Positions 17,091 through 25,511 of a stretch of 64,000 nt of DNA are shown here, one piece after another. How positions within the stretch are numbered: the first letter of the stretch is position 1; every line of letters starts with the position of its first letter. The notes beneath the pieces were generated by a model. The model was given only the letters and a program-made list of their open reading frames with translations, did no database searches and was not told where the DNA came from. The DNA is from Bacteroidota bacterium (GTDB taxonomy: Bacteria; Bacteroidota; Bacteroidia; Cytophagales; Cyclobacteriaceae): assembly GCA_018266055.1 (NCBI GenBank), contig JAFDYT010000005.1, forward strand, positions 62,001-126,000, written 5' to 3'. A program made the position numbers and the translations under genes.

Positions 17091-18284
17091 TTAAGCCAAT
17101 TCGTAAATGACCGCCGCTCCTTGCCCCACACCGATGCACATGGTGGCGAGGCCGTACCTTACGTTTCGTTTTTTCATTTCGTGAAGTAGCGTAGCGCTAA
17201 TGCGCACACCGCTGCACCCCAGCGGATGGCCGATAGCGATCGAGCCGCCGTTGACATTGACGAGCGAAGGGTCAAGCTGAAGGTCGTGCATGCACGCCAG
17301 CGACTGTGAGGCAAAAGCTTCGTTCAATTCGATCAACCCGATGTCGCTGATTTTCAAACCTGCACGTTGCAAGGCTTTGCGTGTGGCAGGCACCGGGCCG
17401 ATGCCCATGTGTGCGGGCTCCACACCAGCAACAGCAACCGACACCACGCGTGCGAGTGGAGTCAGGTTATTCTTCTTCACAAAATCGTCGGAGCATAGCA
17501 GTGAAGCTGCAGCACCATCGTTGATGCCCGACGAATTTCCTGCCGTCACACTTCCGCCTTCTTTGAAAGCCGGTTTTAACGCGGCCAACTTTTCAAGTGA
17601 AGTTTCGCGCGGATATTCATCTTTATCAAAGACTACCGTTTCTTTTCCTTTCGGGAATGACACGGCCACGATTTCATTTTGAAATTTCTTTTCGGTGGCT
17701 GCCGCAAAATATTTTTGCTGCGATGCGAGTGCAAATTCGTCCTGCGCCGTGCGGCTGATGTTCCAATGTTCGGCTACGTTTTCGGCTGTTTCGCCCATGC
17801 TATAGGGATGATACAGTTTTGAAAGTTTGGAGTTGACAAAGCGCCAACCTATGGTAGTATCAAAAATTTCTGCTTTTCGCGAAAAAGGCTCGTCGTTTTT
17901 GGCCATAACAAATGGCGCGCGTGACATGCTTTCTACTCCGCCGGCAATATAAACGTCGCCGTCGCCGTGGGCGATTCCGCGCGCGGCATCCATAATGGCC
18001 TGCAAGCCCGAAGCGCACAATCGGTTTACAGTTAAACCACCCACCGATACTGGTAGCCCAGCCAGCAGCGAAGCCATGCGCGCCACGTTGCGGTTGTCTT
18101 CACCGGCCTGGTTGGCGGCGCCAAAGATGACTTCTTCAATGTCGTTGGGATTTAGTGACGGGTTTCGCTCCAACAATTTCTTTATCACGAGTGCGGCCAG
18201 GTCGTCGGGGCGAACAGAGGCAAGTGTGCCGCCGTATTTGCCAACGGGTGTGCGGAGGATATCAACAATGTAGGCTTGCTTCAT
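17091..18284 (-). CDS. Acetyl-CoA/3-oxoadipyl-CoA acyltransferase (thiolase)
   Basis: 397 residues, a class II degradative or acetoacetyl-type thiolase. The acyl-accepting C90 is in NRLCASGLQA, GGVESMSRAPFV follows, the catalytic His is in GHPLGCSG, and the second Cys is in MCIGVGQGAA. The segment IFGAANQAGEDNRNVARMA is characteristic of the PcaF/FadA-like branch, so it may act on 3-oxoadipyl-CoA from aromatic breakdown or in fatty acid oxidation. It is upstream of the dioxygenase on the same strand with a 90-base gap, so it may share transcription with the kynurenine genes. The exact substrate is not settled. Confidence 0.92.
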   Translation of the reverse strand: MKQAYIVDILRTPVGKYGGTLASVRPDDLAALVIKKLLERNPSLNPNDIEEVIFGAANQAGEDNRNVARMASLLAGLPVSVGGLTVNRLCASGLQAIMDAARGIAHGDGDVYIAGGVESMSRAPFVMAKNDEPFSRKAEIFDTTIGWRFVNSKLSKLYHPYSMGETAENVAEHWNISRTAQDEFALASQQKYFAAATEKKFQNEIVAVSFPKGKETVVFDKDEYPRETSLEKLAALKPAFKEGGSVTAGNSSGINDGAAASLLCSDDFVKKNNLTPLARVVSVAVAGVEPAHMGIGPVPATRKALQRAGLKISDIGLIELNEAFASQSLACMHDLQLDPSLVNVNGGSIAIGHPLGCSGVRISATLLHEMKKRNVRYGLATMCIGVGQGAAVIYELA

Positions 18285-18361
18285 AAATTAAGTTGGGGTG
18301 TTTTCCTGATGGGTCAGAAATTTTCAAACCCTGGAGAAAAGCCGCAGACAAAATGGTTTCG

Positions 18362-18369
18362 TATTTTTG
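18362..18369 (+). promoter_or_regulatory. Bacteroidota -7 promoter box (TATTTTTG)
   Basis: TATTTTTG fits TAnnTTTG exactly and ends 37 bases before the ATG at 18407, a typical distance. It is the likely promoter of the DUF4293 gene. Confidence 0.5.
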
Positions 18370-18406
18370 TGAAAATTAGTCAAAGCAAGTTAAACCCAAC
18401 AACTCC

Positions 18407-18877
18407 ATGTGGCAAAGAAAACAAACGATATTCCTGGCGATTGCCATCGCCTGTTTGGTAGGTATGATCTTTTTTCCGGTGTGGCAAGCTAAAACCGACA
18501 CCACGGACACAACCATGACACTTTATCCGCTGTATTATGGAGTGAAGCAAGGTACTGCGTTGACGGTGGTTTATTTTCCCTACAGCCTCATCGCGATTTT
18601 CGGAATAGCGGCAGCGACGCTGGCTGCTTTTGAGATCGGGAAATTTGAAAACAGGATGTTGCAGATAAAAATTGGTGCTCTCAACTCACTTTTCATTGCG
18701 GGATGTATGGGCTCGGCAGCGTATTTGTCGGTGCAGGTGATGAAAGAAGCGCATGTGGCGGGCAACTATGGAATATCTCTTTTCTTTCCGGCGGTGGCAC
18801 TGGTATGCAATGCAATTGCCAACCGGTTTATCCGTAAGGATGAAAACCTGGTGCGCGATGCAGACCGGCTTCGCTAA
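18407..18877 (+). CDS. DUF4293 family membrane protein
   Basis: 156 residues with four hydrophobic segments (about 7-25, 58-78, 90-110 and 124-142), an inner membrane protein. The start MWQRKQTIFLAIA and the tail NRFIRKDENLVRDADRLR are hallmarks of the Bacteroidota-specific DUF4293 family. No function is established to my knowledge. It is often found near core genes. Here it lies 256 bases upstream of pyrH, separated by a structured element. Confidence 0.9.
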   Translation: MWQRKQTIFLAIAIACLVGMIFFPVWQAKTDTTDTTMTLYPLYYGVKQGTALTVVYFPYSLIAIFGIAAATLAAFEIGKFENRMLQIKIGALNSLFIAGCMGSAAYLSVQVMKEAHVAGNYGISLFFPAVALVCNAIANRFIRKDENLVRDADRLR

Positions 18878-18890
18878 GGATTGGTAGTTG

Positions 18891-19020
18891 CGTTTGTGGC
18901 ACTGATACATGCCACAGGCGTCGGCCAGGGATTGAGGCATTGTTGGAGCCCGAAGTGGCTCTGCGGGATGGCGGCGACTGCCGAAAGCCCGGTGCCTTGC
19001 GTAAGCTTGGCAGGCCGCCA
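18891..19020. other. Strongly structured intergenic element, candidate noncoding RNA or repeat
   Basis: Three helices are visible. A: TGTGGCA 18895-18901 pairs with TGCCACA 18910-18916 around an 8-base loop. B: GAGCC 18946-18950 pairs with GGCTC 18957-18961. C: a long interrupted stem of TGGCGGC 18969-18975 with GCCGCCA 19014-19020, continued after a 2-base bulge by CTGCC 18978-18982 with GGCAG 19009-19013, then after another 2-base bulge AAGC 18985-18988 with GCTT 19005-19008, 16 pairs in all. It is more GC-rich than its A/T-rich flanks. Translations on both strands give cysteine- and tryptophan-rich sequence with no domain. It does not match the signatures I know for tmRNA, RNase P or SRP RNA. 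Strand and function are unknown. Confidence 0.5.
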
Positions 19021-19133
19021 AAATTTGGGGTTGGCTTGCATCTTTTGGAGCGCTTTGTGCATTGAAATTTCTCAAATACTGCTCATATTTGCTCGATTTA
19101 AGCCCTTACTAAACATCGGCTCAGATTTACTCG

Positions 19134-19838
19134 ATGAAATACAAACGCATACTACTGAAATTGAGCGGCGAAGCGCTCATGGGTTCTAAAAACGGTAACA
19201 TTGATCCGGCCGTGCTCGAACAATATTGTGAGGAGATAAAACTGGTGAAGGACCAGGGTGTGCAGGTGGCGATTGTGATTGGCGGAGGAAATATTTTTCG
19301 CGGCGGTCAGGCCGAAACGCTTGGCATCGACCGGGTGCAGGGCGACTATATGGGCATGCTGGCCACGGTGATCAATGCGATGGCACTGCAAAGTGCGCTT
19401 GAGCGCCATGGGGTGTACACACGACTGATGGCGGGTATTAAAATGGAGCAGGTGTGCGAGCCATTCATCCGCCGCCGTGCGATTCGCCATCTTGAAAAAC
19501 ATAGAATTGTAATTTTCGGTGCGGGTATTGGTAATCCGTATTTCACCACCGACTCTACCGCGAGTTTGCGCGCGATTGAAATTCAGGCCGATGTGGTGCT
19601 GAAAGGAACGAGGGTAGACGGCGTATATACCAAAGACCCGCTGAAGTTTCCGGATGCCGTGCGCTACAAGTCGCTTTCTTTTCAGGAAGCATATGAAAAG
19701 AACCTTAGCATTATGGACATGACGGCGTTTACGCTGTGCATGGAAAACAAATTGCCGATTATTGTATTTGATATGAATAAGAAGGGCAACCTGCTGCGCA
19801 TTGCCAACGGCGAAGAAGCAGGAACGCTGATTAGCTAG
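19134..19838 (+). CDS. pyrH: UMP kinase
   Basis: Bacterial UMP kinase (amino acid kinase fold) phosphorylates UMP to UDP with ATP and is usually GTP-activated and UTP-inhibited. 234 residues. It shows the N-terminal [13 protein letters not shown] nucleotide motif, [10 protein letters not shown], and [15 protein letters not shown], plus the C-terminal FDMNKKGNL segment. It is followed after 55 bases by frr, a conserved bacterial pairing. The upstream DNA carries the structured element described at 18891-19020, with about 110 bases between it and the start. Confidence 0.97.
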   Translation: MKYKRILLKLSGEALMGSKNGNIDPAVLEQYCEEIKLVKDQGVQVAIVIGGGNIFRGGQAETLGIDRVQGDYMGMLATVINAMALQSALERHGVYTRLMAGIKMEQVCEPFIRRRAIRHLEKHRIVIFGAGIGNPYFTTDSTASLRAIEIQADVVLKGTRVDGVYTKDPLKFPDAVRYKSLSFQEAYEKNLSIMDMTAFTLCMENKLPIIVFDMNKKGNLLRIANGEEAGTLIS

Positions 19839-19893
19839 TTACCAGATAGTAGACATAAGACATAAGATACATCTTAGCACTTACAACATTTTT

Positions 19894-20448
19894 ATGGAAG
19901 AACTTGAATTATATCTTGAAGATGCGAAAGACCGCATGAACAAAGCCATCAATCACGTAGCAAGTGAGTTGGCGAAAATCCGTGCGGGCAAAGCTAATCC
20001 CGCCATGCTGGATGGAATTTTGGTTTCGTATTATGGAGCCATGAGTCCGCTGAGTCAAGTATCGTCGATCACCACGCCGGATGCGCGTAGCATCTTTATC
20101 AAGCCGTGGGAGAAAAGCCTGATTCAGGAAATTGAAAAATCGATCATGAACGCCAACCTGGGCCTTACGCCTCAAAACGATGGGCAACAGGTGATTATTA
20201 ATATCCCGATGCTCACCGAAGAGCGCAGAAAGCAATTGGTAAAACAGGTGGGTCAGGAATGTGAGCATGGCAAAGTGAGCGTGCGCGCCATTCGTAAAGA
20301 GACCAACGAATCGCTCAAAAAAGTAAAGGGTGTTTCTGAAGACGACGTGAAGAACGCGGAAGAGACCGTTCAAAAACTTACCGATGAATTCATTATCAAG
20401 ATCGACGGTCTGATGAAGAAAAAGGAAGTCGAGATCATGACGGTGTAA
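19894..20448 (+). CDS. frr: Ribosome recycling factor
   Basis: RRF splits post-termination ribosomes together with EF-G. 184 residues, the standard length. The N-terminal helix (AINHVASELAKIRAGKANPAM) is followed by the domain II YYGAMSPLSQVS motif and the C-terminal VRAIRKETNESLKK helix carrying the conserved arginines. It lies 55 bases after pyrH on the same strand and is probably co-transcribed with it. Confidence 0.97.
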   Translation: MEELELYLEDAKDRMNKAINHVASELAKIRAGKANPAMLDGILVSYYGAMSPLSQVSSITTPDARSIFIKPWEKSLIQEIEKSIMNANLGLTPQNDGQQVIINIPMLTEERRKQLVKQVGQECEHGKVSVRAIRKETNESLKKVKGVSEDDVKNAEETVQKLTDEFIIKIDGLMKKKEVEIMTV

Positions 20449-20567
20449 ACGATCGTTAATTCATTTAAAAAACGATTTAGGAATTGGAGAGGGATGCCAA
20501 CACGATTGGCTGAAAAACTTTTGTCATCGCCAAACGTTTTCTGTTTCATCAACCTTAAACAATCAAA

Positions 20568-21257
20568 ATGAAAAATCTAAGTTTGTTTGCTCTCCTCCTA
20601 ACAGGAACAGTCGCATCGTACGCACAAACAGTGGGTGATAAAACGAAATTTCAAATTATTGATCAGTGGGACCGCGTGAACATCGCCAACTTTGAAAGTG
20701 AAACTAAGGGATTTACGAAAATAGATTTAGTAACGGTAAAGTCTACCGGCACTACAATACTCTCCAGCGCAAGTCGCGTGCACAATCGCGCCGTCCGCAA
20801 ATTGAAAATTGCTACTGCGTTATTAGGCGGAACGCTAGTCTATCTTAAAGACGAGACGCTGGTAGGAAATGGATTCAGCAATCTGGGCATGCCGCGCACA
20901 CAGCTCTTCGGCACGGTGTATGCAACGCCTTGGTCGGATACCGCGTCGGTGATTAAGCAACTTAAGGAAACGCGAGAGTATGTTATGGTCACTAAAATCG
21001 GCATGCGCAACAACGACGCGAAAATTCATTTTTTTGATGCAAAGCTCCAACCCGTTATTGTTGACTCGTATACTATTCGCGACAATTTTGTCTATTTGAA
21101 ATTGTCGGCTAATAAGGGCAAGGAAAAATGGGTACCTCTGCCAGAAAAGAATGTGAATAAAGATCAAGTGCGAGTGCTTGGTTTGATTGAGGGAGGTCTC
21201 CTTTTATCGTACAAAGAAGGGACCGCGATTTACAACGTTCGAATTGTAAAAAAATAG
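20568..21257 (+). CDS. Secreted hypothetical protein
   Basis: 229 residues with a signal peptide (MKNLSLFALLLTG through SYAQT, cleavage near residue 20). The mature part is a mixed beta-rich sequence with no family I recognise; one short hydrophobic stretch near 85-95 (KIATALLGGTLVYL) is too short to be a confident membrane span. It stops three bases before the lgt start and may share a transcript with it. Function unknown; a periplasmic location is inferred. Confidence 0.75.
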   Translation: MKNLSLFALLLTGTVASYAQTVGDKTKFQIIDQWDRVNIANFESETKGFTKIDLVTVKSTGTTILSSASRVHNRAVRKLKIATALLGGTLVYLKDETLVGNGFSNLGMPRTQLFGTVYATPWSDTASVIKQLKETREYVMVTKIGMRNNDAKIHFFDAKLQPVIVDSYTIRDNFVYLKLSANKGKEKWVPLPEKNVNKDQVRVLGLIEGGLLLSYKEGTAIYNVRIVKK

Positions 21258-21260
21258 CGG

Positions 21261-22040
21261 ATGCATCCTGTTCTTTTCGAGGCCGGGCCGTTGACAATCT
21301 ATACCTACGGTTTTTTTATAGCGCTTGGTGCAATAGCCGGCGCTCTGTTTATGTGGCGCCAAGGCAAGAAGCGCTACGGCATGACATTCGATCAGGCAAA
21401 CACCTTGTTTATTCTGTTGCTGGTGGCAGGAATCGTCGGCGGAAAATTATTCATGCTATTCGAAAGCCCTTCGTATTATTTTAATCACCCTTCAAGCTTG
21501 CTTTCTAAAAATGGTTTTGTCTTTTATGGTTCATTGCTTGTGGCGATACCGGTGATGTTGATTTTCTTCCGGCGTAGCAAGTTGCCGGTACTCGGCATGC
21601 TTGATGTGATGGCGATGGTGACTTGCGTTGTGCACGGGTTTGGCCGCATAGGATGTTTTAATGCAGGTTGCTGTTACGGCAAACCCACTCAAAGTTTCCT
21701 CGGAGTTGTTTTTACCGATCCGGTTTGTCAGGCCGAGCCTTTAGGTGTGGCGCTGCATCCCACGCAGTTGTATGAAGCTGGTTTTGTCTTTTTGCTTCTG
21801 GTATTTCTTTTTTACGTTGACCGACGCAAAAAATTTGATGGGCAAGTATTTCTGCTTTACCTGATTTTGTATGCTGTAGGCAGAAGTATTATTGAATTAT
21901 TCCGTGCTGACCTTGATCGTGGTTTCGTGATTGAGAATGTGTTGACCAATGCGCAGACTGTGTCCATTGTAGTGGTTGTTGCGGCTGCAATCAGCTATGT
22001 AAAGTTGAGGCAAAAAGCTATCTTTCCTAAATCAAAATGA
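21261..22040 (+). CDS. lgt: Prolipoprotein diacylglyceryl transferase
   Basis: Lgt attaches diacylglycerol from phosphatidylglycerol to the lipobox cysteine of prolipoproteins in the inner membrane. 259 residues with about seven membrane segments. The Lgt signature appears in its Bacteroidota form HGFGRIGCFNAGCCYG (125-140), with two cysteines where proteobacteria have ING. HPTQLYE and the late GRSIIELFRAD segment are also conserved. The window contains several lipobox proteins that would be substrates (29821, 30446, 54961 and 59620 starts). It overlaps the next gene by 4 bases. Confidence 0.93.
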   Translation: MHPVLFEAGPLTIYTYGFFIALGAIAGALFMWRQGKKRYGMTFDQANTLFILLLVAGIVGGKLFMLFESPSYYFNHPSSLLSKNGFVFYGSLLVAIPVMLIFFRRSKLPVLGMLDVMAMVTCVVHGFGRIGCFNAGCCYGKPTQSFLGVVFTDPVCQAEPLGVALHPTQLYEAGFVFLLLVFLFYVDRRKKFDGQVFLLYLILYAVGRSIIELFRADLDRGFVIENVLTNAQTVSIVVVVAAAISYVKLRQKAIFPKSK

Positions 22041-22465
22041 TTTTGGTTATGGAAAACGAAAGCTTCGGTCAACGCCTGGGTAAAGTCACCAAGAAAATTC
22101 TTAAGCGCACGTTAATTCTTGTCCTCGTTGTCGGCGCATTGATCTTTTCTTTTTTGTACTGGGGTGTGTATGAGCGCGGAATCATGGCAGGTAAAGTGTT
22201 GCGCATCACACAAAAAGGCGTGCTCTTTAAAACCTACGAAGGCAAACTAAATCTCGAAACATTCGGTGCACTGAAAGGGACAAGCCCGATAGCCGAGTCG
22301 TTTGATTTTTCTGTAGAGAGCGATGAAACTGAAGTGATCAAGGAGTTGGAACAGGTAGCACTTAGCGGCGAGCGTGTAAACCTTCATTTTAAAAAACGCT
22401 ATACTACTTTTTTCTGGCGCGGAGACACACGCTATTTTATTGACAAAGTTGAACGCATGAAATAA
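22037..22465 (+). CDS. Single-pass membrane protein of unknown function
   Basis: 142 residues: a basic N-terminal segment, one transmembrane helix (about 25-46, ILVLVVGALIFSFLYWG), and a soluble C-terminal domain with KVLRITQKGVLFKTYEGKLN. I recognise it as a Bacteroidota conserved membrane protein without an assigned role. It overlaps lgt by 4 bases and is overlapped by one base by the next gene (TAATG), so the three form a tight operon. A start at Met5 (22049) is possible. Confidence 0.8.
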   Translation: MILVMENESFGQRLGKVTKKILKRTLILVLVVGALIFSFLYWGVYERGIMAGKVLRITQKGVLFKTYEGKLNLETFGALKGTSPIAESFDFSVESDETEVIKELEQVALSGERVNLHFKKRYTTFFWRGDTRYFIDKVERMK

Positions 22466-23526
22466 TGGCTATGAATGACGCTACCATAATTCTCTACGGT
22501 TCGTACGGCTACACAGGCCAATTGATTGTGGAAGAATGCAAGGCCAAGGGGCTGTCGGTAATTCTATCGGGAAGAAACCGCGAGCACCTTCAGAAACAAA
22601 GTCAGCAGTCGGGGTATCCTTTTGAAGTGGTTGATATATCCGATGCCGAAGCGTTAAGCCGGTTGTTATCCAAAGGCAAGCTGGTCATTCATGCCGCGGG
22701 GCCTTTTCAATTTACGGCAAAGGCAATGGCAGCTGCATGCCTAAAAACAAAAACACATTACACCGATATCACCGGCGAGATTTTGGTTTTCGAAGCCATG
22801 GCCAAACTTGATGCTCAAGCCAAGGAAGCAGGAATTACCCTCATGCCCGGTGTTGGCTTTGATGTGGTTCCATCCGATTGCCTGGCGTCGCATTTGAAAA
22901 ACCGACTTCCATCGGCCACACATCTGCAGCTGGCGTTCGCGTCCAATAAGGGAGGGCTTTCGCGTGGCACTTCCAAAACCATGATCGAAGGGCTCGGTCT
23001 TGGTAGCGCTATCCGTCAGAATGGAAAAATTATTCCAGTGCCTCTTCACGAAGGAATCACAGAAATAGATTACGGCCCTTTCCGACTTCAGTCAGCGCGA
23101 ATCCCGTGGGGCGATGTGTCCACCGCTTTTTATAGTACTGGCATTGGCAACATCGAAGTGTTTCGCGGAGCGGATGCTAAAATGTTGAAGCAGTTGAAAA
23201 TGAGCCGCTACCTCAACTGGCTTTTCCGAATGGATTTTGTAAAACGTTATTTGAAAAAGCAGATTGACAAGAAACCTGCCGGTCCCAATGAGGAAAGAAG
23301 AGCGAGATCAAAAATGTTTTTGTGGGGAAAGGTGAGTGATGGAAAGCAAGAGCGCATCAGTCTGCTGGAAACCATTGAAGGCTATACCCTTACCGCCAAA
23401 ACAAGCGTGTTGATTGCAGAAAAAATTCTGAAAGGAAATTATAAAGCTGGTTTTCAAACTCCATCCCTTGCTTACGGCTCCGACTTAATCATGGAAGTCG
23501 CCGGAAGTACTCGAAAAGATCTTTAA
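22465..23526 (+). CDS. Saccharopine dehydrogenase-like oxidoreductase
   Basis: 353 residues. The N-terminal Rossmann domain has YGSYGYTGQLIVE (11-23), and AAGPFQFTAKAMAAACL and MPGVGFDVVPSDCLA are diagnostic of the saccharopine dehydrogenase-like/trans-acting enoyl reductase family. Members reduce double bonds or carbonyls in lipid or polyketide intermediates, but many are unassigned and the substrate is unknown here. It is the last gene of the lgt operon and meets the glycogen synthase gene tail to tail with a 4-base overlap. Confidence 0.85.
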   Translation: MAMNDATIILYGSYGYTGQLIVEECKAKGLSVILSGRNREHLQKQSQQSGYPFEVVDISDAEALSRLLSKGKLVIHAAGPFQFTAKAMAAACLKTKTHYTDITGEILVFEAMAKLDAQAKEAGITLMPGVGFDVVPSDCLASHLKNRLPSATHLQLAFASNKGGLSRGTSKTMIEGLGLGSAIRQNGKIIPVPLHEGITEIDYGPFRLQSARIPWGDVSTAFYSTGIGNIEVFRGADAKMLKQLKMSRYLNWLFRMDFVKRYLKKQIDKKPAGPNEERRARSKMFLWGKVSDGKQERISLLETIEGYTLTAKTSVLIAEKILKGNYKAGFQTPSLAYGSDLIMEVAGSTRKDL

Positions 23527-25334
23527 GAAACCGGGTTGGCCAGCTCGTAGGCGTCTTCGTAGTGCTTGATCAGCGTGTTCCAATCAAAAGCAGAAGAATA
23601 GTTTTCTACATTGTTGCGCTGCATGATGCGTTCGCGGCGCGATTGCTTCAGGTATTTGTATAGAAATGCTGCCAGCTGTTTCGCACTCCAGTCAAACGTG
23701 CGCTTGCCACGCTCTACCACAAACATTCCGCCCTTTTCGTGATCAGGCATATGTTTCATCAGGTAATCCCCAAAGCCGCTGAGATCGCTGGTTACGGCTG
23801 GTACTCCGCTCGCCATGCATTCAAGTGGGGTATAGCCCCAAGGCTCGTAATAGCTGGGGAATATTCCAAGATGGCATCCGCGCACAAACTGACTGTAGTC
23901 CAAACCAAATAACGGATTGGTCGAGTTAATAAAATCCGGATGATAAATGATTTTTACTTTGTCTTCCGGTCGATTGATCAGGTTTCTTCGCGTGATGAAT
24001 TTTACAATGTCTTCCTGCTCTTCGTTGTTCAGCCGGTGTGTTACTACTTGCGGTAAGTTTTTGCTCTTCCAGGTTTGTATGGTGCGGCGGTAGCGCAACG
24101 CCCAGTAGTCGTCCACAAATTTATTCAGGCTTGGCAGGTGATGATCTTGCTGCAACGTGCTTTCCAGAAAAAGACGTTTCCCGATTTGCTTCTGAATCGC
24201 TTCGCACACCTGACGAATTTCTTCCATCACGGCCCGCGATTGCAAAACTTCAGGTTTGATGCTGGTGAAGTCGCGTTTGGTCACAAAAAACATCACCACC
24301 GTGAGGTCAGATTTTTCATCTTTTAATTGCTCGTTGAGATGAGCAAGCGCCTCCAGCGTCAGATCAAAGCCTTTGTTTTTGTATTCATAGCGGCCAGAAG
24401 TAAAAAAATACAGCGTTTTGTTGAGGTCGAAGGAATACGATTGAAAGAAATGCCCCATGACAAACTCATGGATCTTTTCTTTATAAAGCGAATGAAGATT
24501 TTGAAACTCATGTAAAGCCTCAAACCGCTGAATGTTTAGCCCGTTGGGCACAATCACTTCAGGTGCTCGTTTGAGCAGGTGCTTACACTCGCGTGCAGTC
24601 ACGTCGCTCACCGTTGTAAATACATCGCAGTTTTGAGCGCATCCAAATTCAATAGAAGCTTCTGTGGCCACACCAAATTTTTTAGCTTCTTCTTCCCAGT
24701 TAAAGAACGGAAGATGGGCATAAAATAAAGGAGAGTTGATGGCAAGATGCCGGCCGAGTTGTGTGGCATGTGTGGTGAATACAGTCTTCACCGGCATTTG
24801 ATCGCGGCGGATATCAAGAATAGGAAGTCCTGCCATCCATTCATGAAAATGTCCAATCACAGGTTGATCGCCCCGTAACTTTACGAGCTCATCCAAAAAG
24901 AGTTTTGTCAGAAAGGCAAAGGCGATAACCTGATCGATTAACACGTTTCCCGAGGGGGTAGCGATGCCGTGATTTTTCCAAAGCAAATATTTGACAACGC
25001 TTAGCGCCTTCTCTTCAATGACGGGATTGAGTAGCACTACGCGAGGCTTGCCGGTGATGAGCCACTCAGCATACATTACGTCGTATCCTTTTTTGCGCAG
25101 GCTTGCCGCCGCCTGACCGAAGATGTCTTCTACATCGTTAAGTGGTTCTATTTCAGCCAGAATATTTTTGTTGATATATGGCCCCACCATACAAAAATTC
25201 CCACTGTGATTTTTCATCATCGCGGGCGCTTTCGACCGTATTACTGTATAAATCCCACCTACCTGGTTACAAACCTCCCACGCTACTTCTACCAGTAAGG
25301 GCGGATGGTTTTTGGGTTTGTTTTTCTTTTGCAT
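23523..25334 (-). CDS. GT3-type (eukaryote-like) glycogen synthase
   Basis: 603 residues. The sequence follows the glycogen synthase family of animals and fungi (GT3), not bacterial GlgA (GT5). VEVAWEVCNQVGGIYTVIRSK at the N-terminus holds the donor-site glycines, HFHEWMAG and FTTHATQLGRH follow, then FFTSGRYEYKNKGFDLTLEAL and the C-terminal PSYYEPWGYTPLECMASG. The enzyme adds glucose from a nucleotide sugar to glycogen. Allosteric arginine clusters of the eukaryotic form are not obvious. The gene is monocistronic and divergent from clpB across 177 bases. Confidence 0.9.
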   Translation of the reverse strand: MQKKNKPKNHPPLLVEVAWEVCNQVGGIYTVIRSKAPAMMKNHSGNFCMVGPYINKNILAEIEPLNDVEDIFGQAAASLRKKGYDVMYAEWLITGKPRVVLLNPVIEEKALSVVKYLLWKNHGIATPSGNVLIDQVIAFAFLTKLFLDELVKLRGDQPVIGHFHEWMAGLPILDIRRDQMPVKTVFTTHATQLGRHLAINSPLFYAHLPFFNWEEEAKKFGVATEASIEFGCAQNCDVFTTVSDVTARECKHLLKRAPEVIVPNGLNIQRFEALHEFQNLHSLYKEKIHEFVMGHFFQSYSFDLNKTLYFFTSGRYEYKNKGFDLTLEALAHLNEQLKDEKSDLTVVMFFVTKRDFTSIKPEVLQSRAVMEEIRQVCEAIQKQIGKRLFLESTLQQDHHLPSLNKFVDDYWALRYRRTIQTWKSKNLPQVVTHRLNNEEQEDIVKFITRRNLINRPEDKVKIIYHPDFINSTNPLFGLDYSQFVRGCHLGIFPSYYEPWGYTPLECMASGVPAVTSDLSGFGDYLMKHMPDHEKGGMFVVERGKRTFDWSAKQLAAFLYKYLKQSRRERIMQRNNVENYSSAFDWNTLIKHYEDAYELANPVS

Positions 25335-25511
25335 AAATAGGTTTTCACCTAACAGGCCACAAGTAAAGTGCCATCTCTAAATTAAGCAATTACACGTCAA
25401 ATTGGCTGTATTCGAAAAAAAATATTGAATTATTGAGACATTATTTCCTGTAAATTGTTCTTACACAAGAGTGGATAGTCTTTTGATTGGAAGAAAGTAA
25501 TCTTCAAAACT

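Noticed and set aside
18881-19189. 102-residue plus-strand ORF and overlapping minus-strand ORFs (18686-19075, 18874-19062) upstream of pyrH
   Set aside because: They overlap the DUF4293 gene or pyrH, are cysteine/tryptophan-rich without a domain, and lie over the structured element at 18891-19020.
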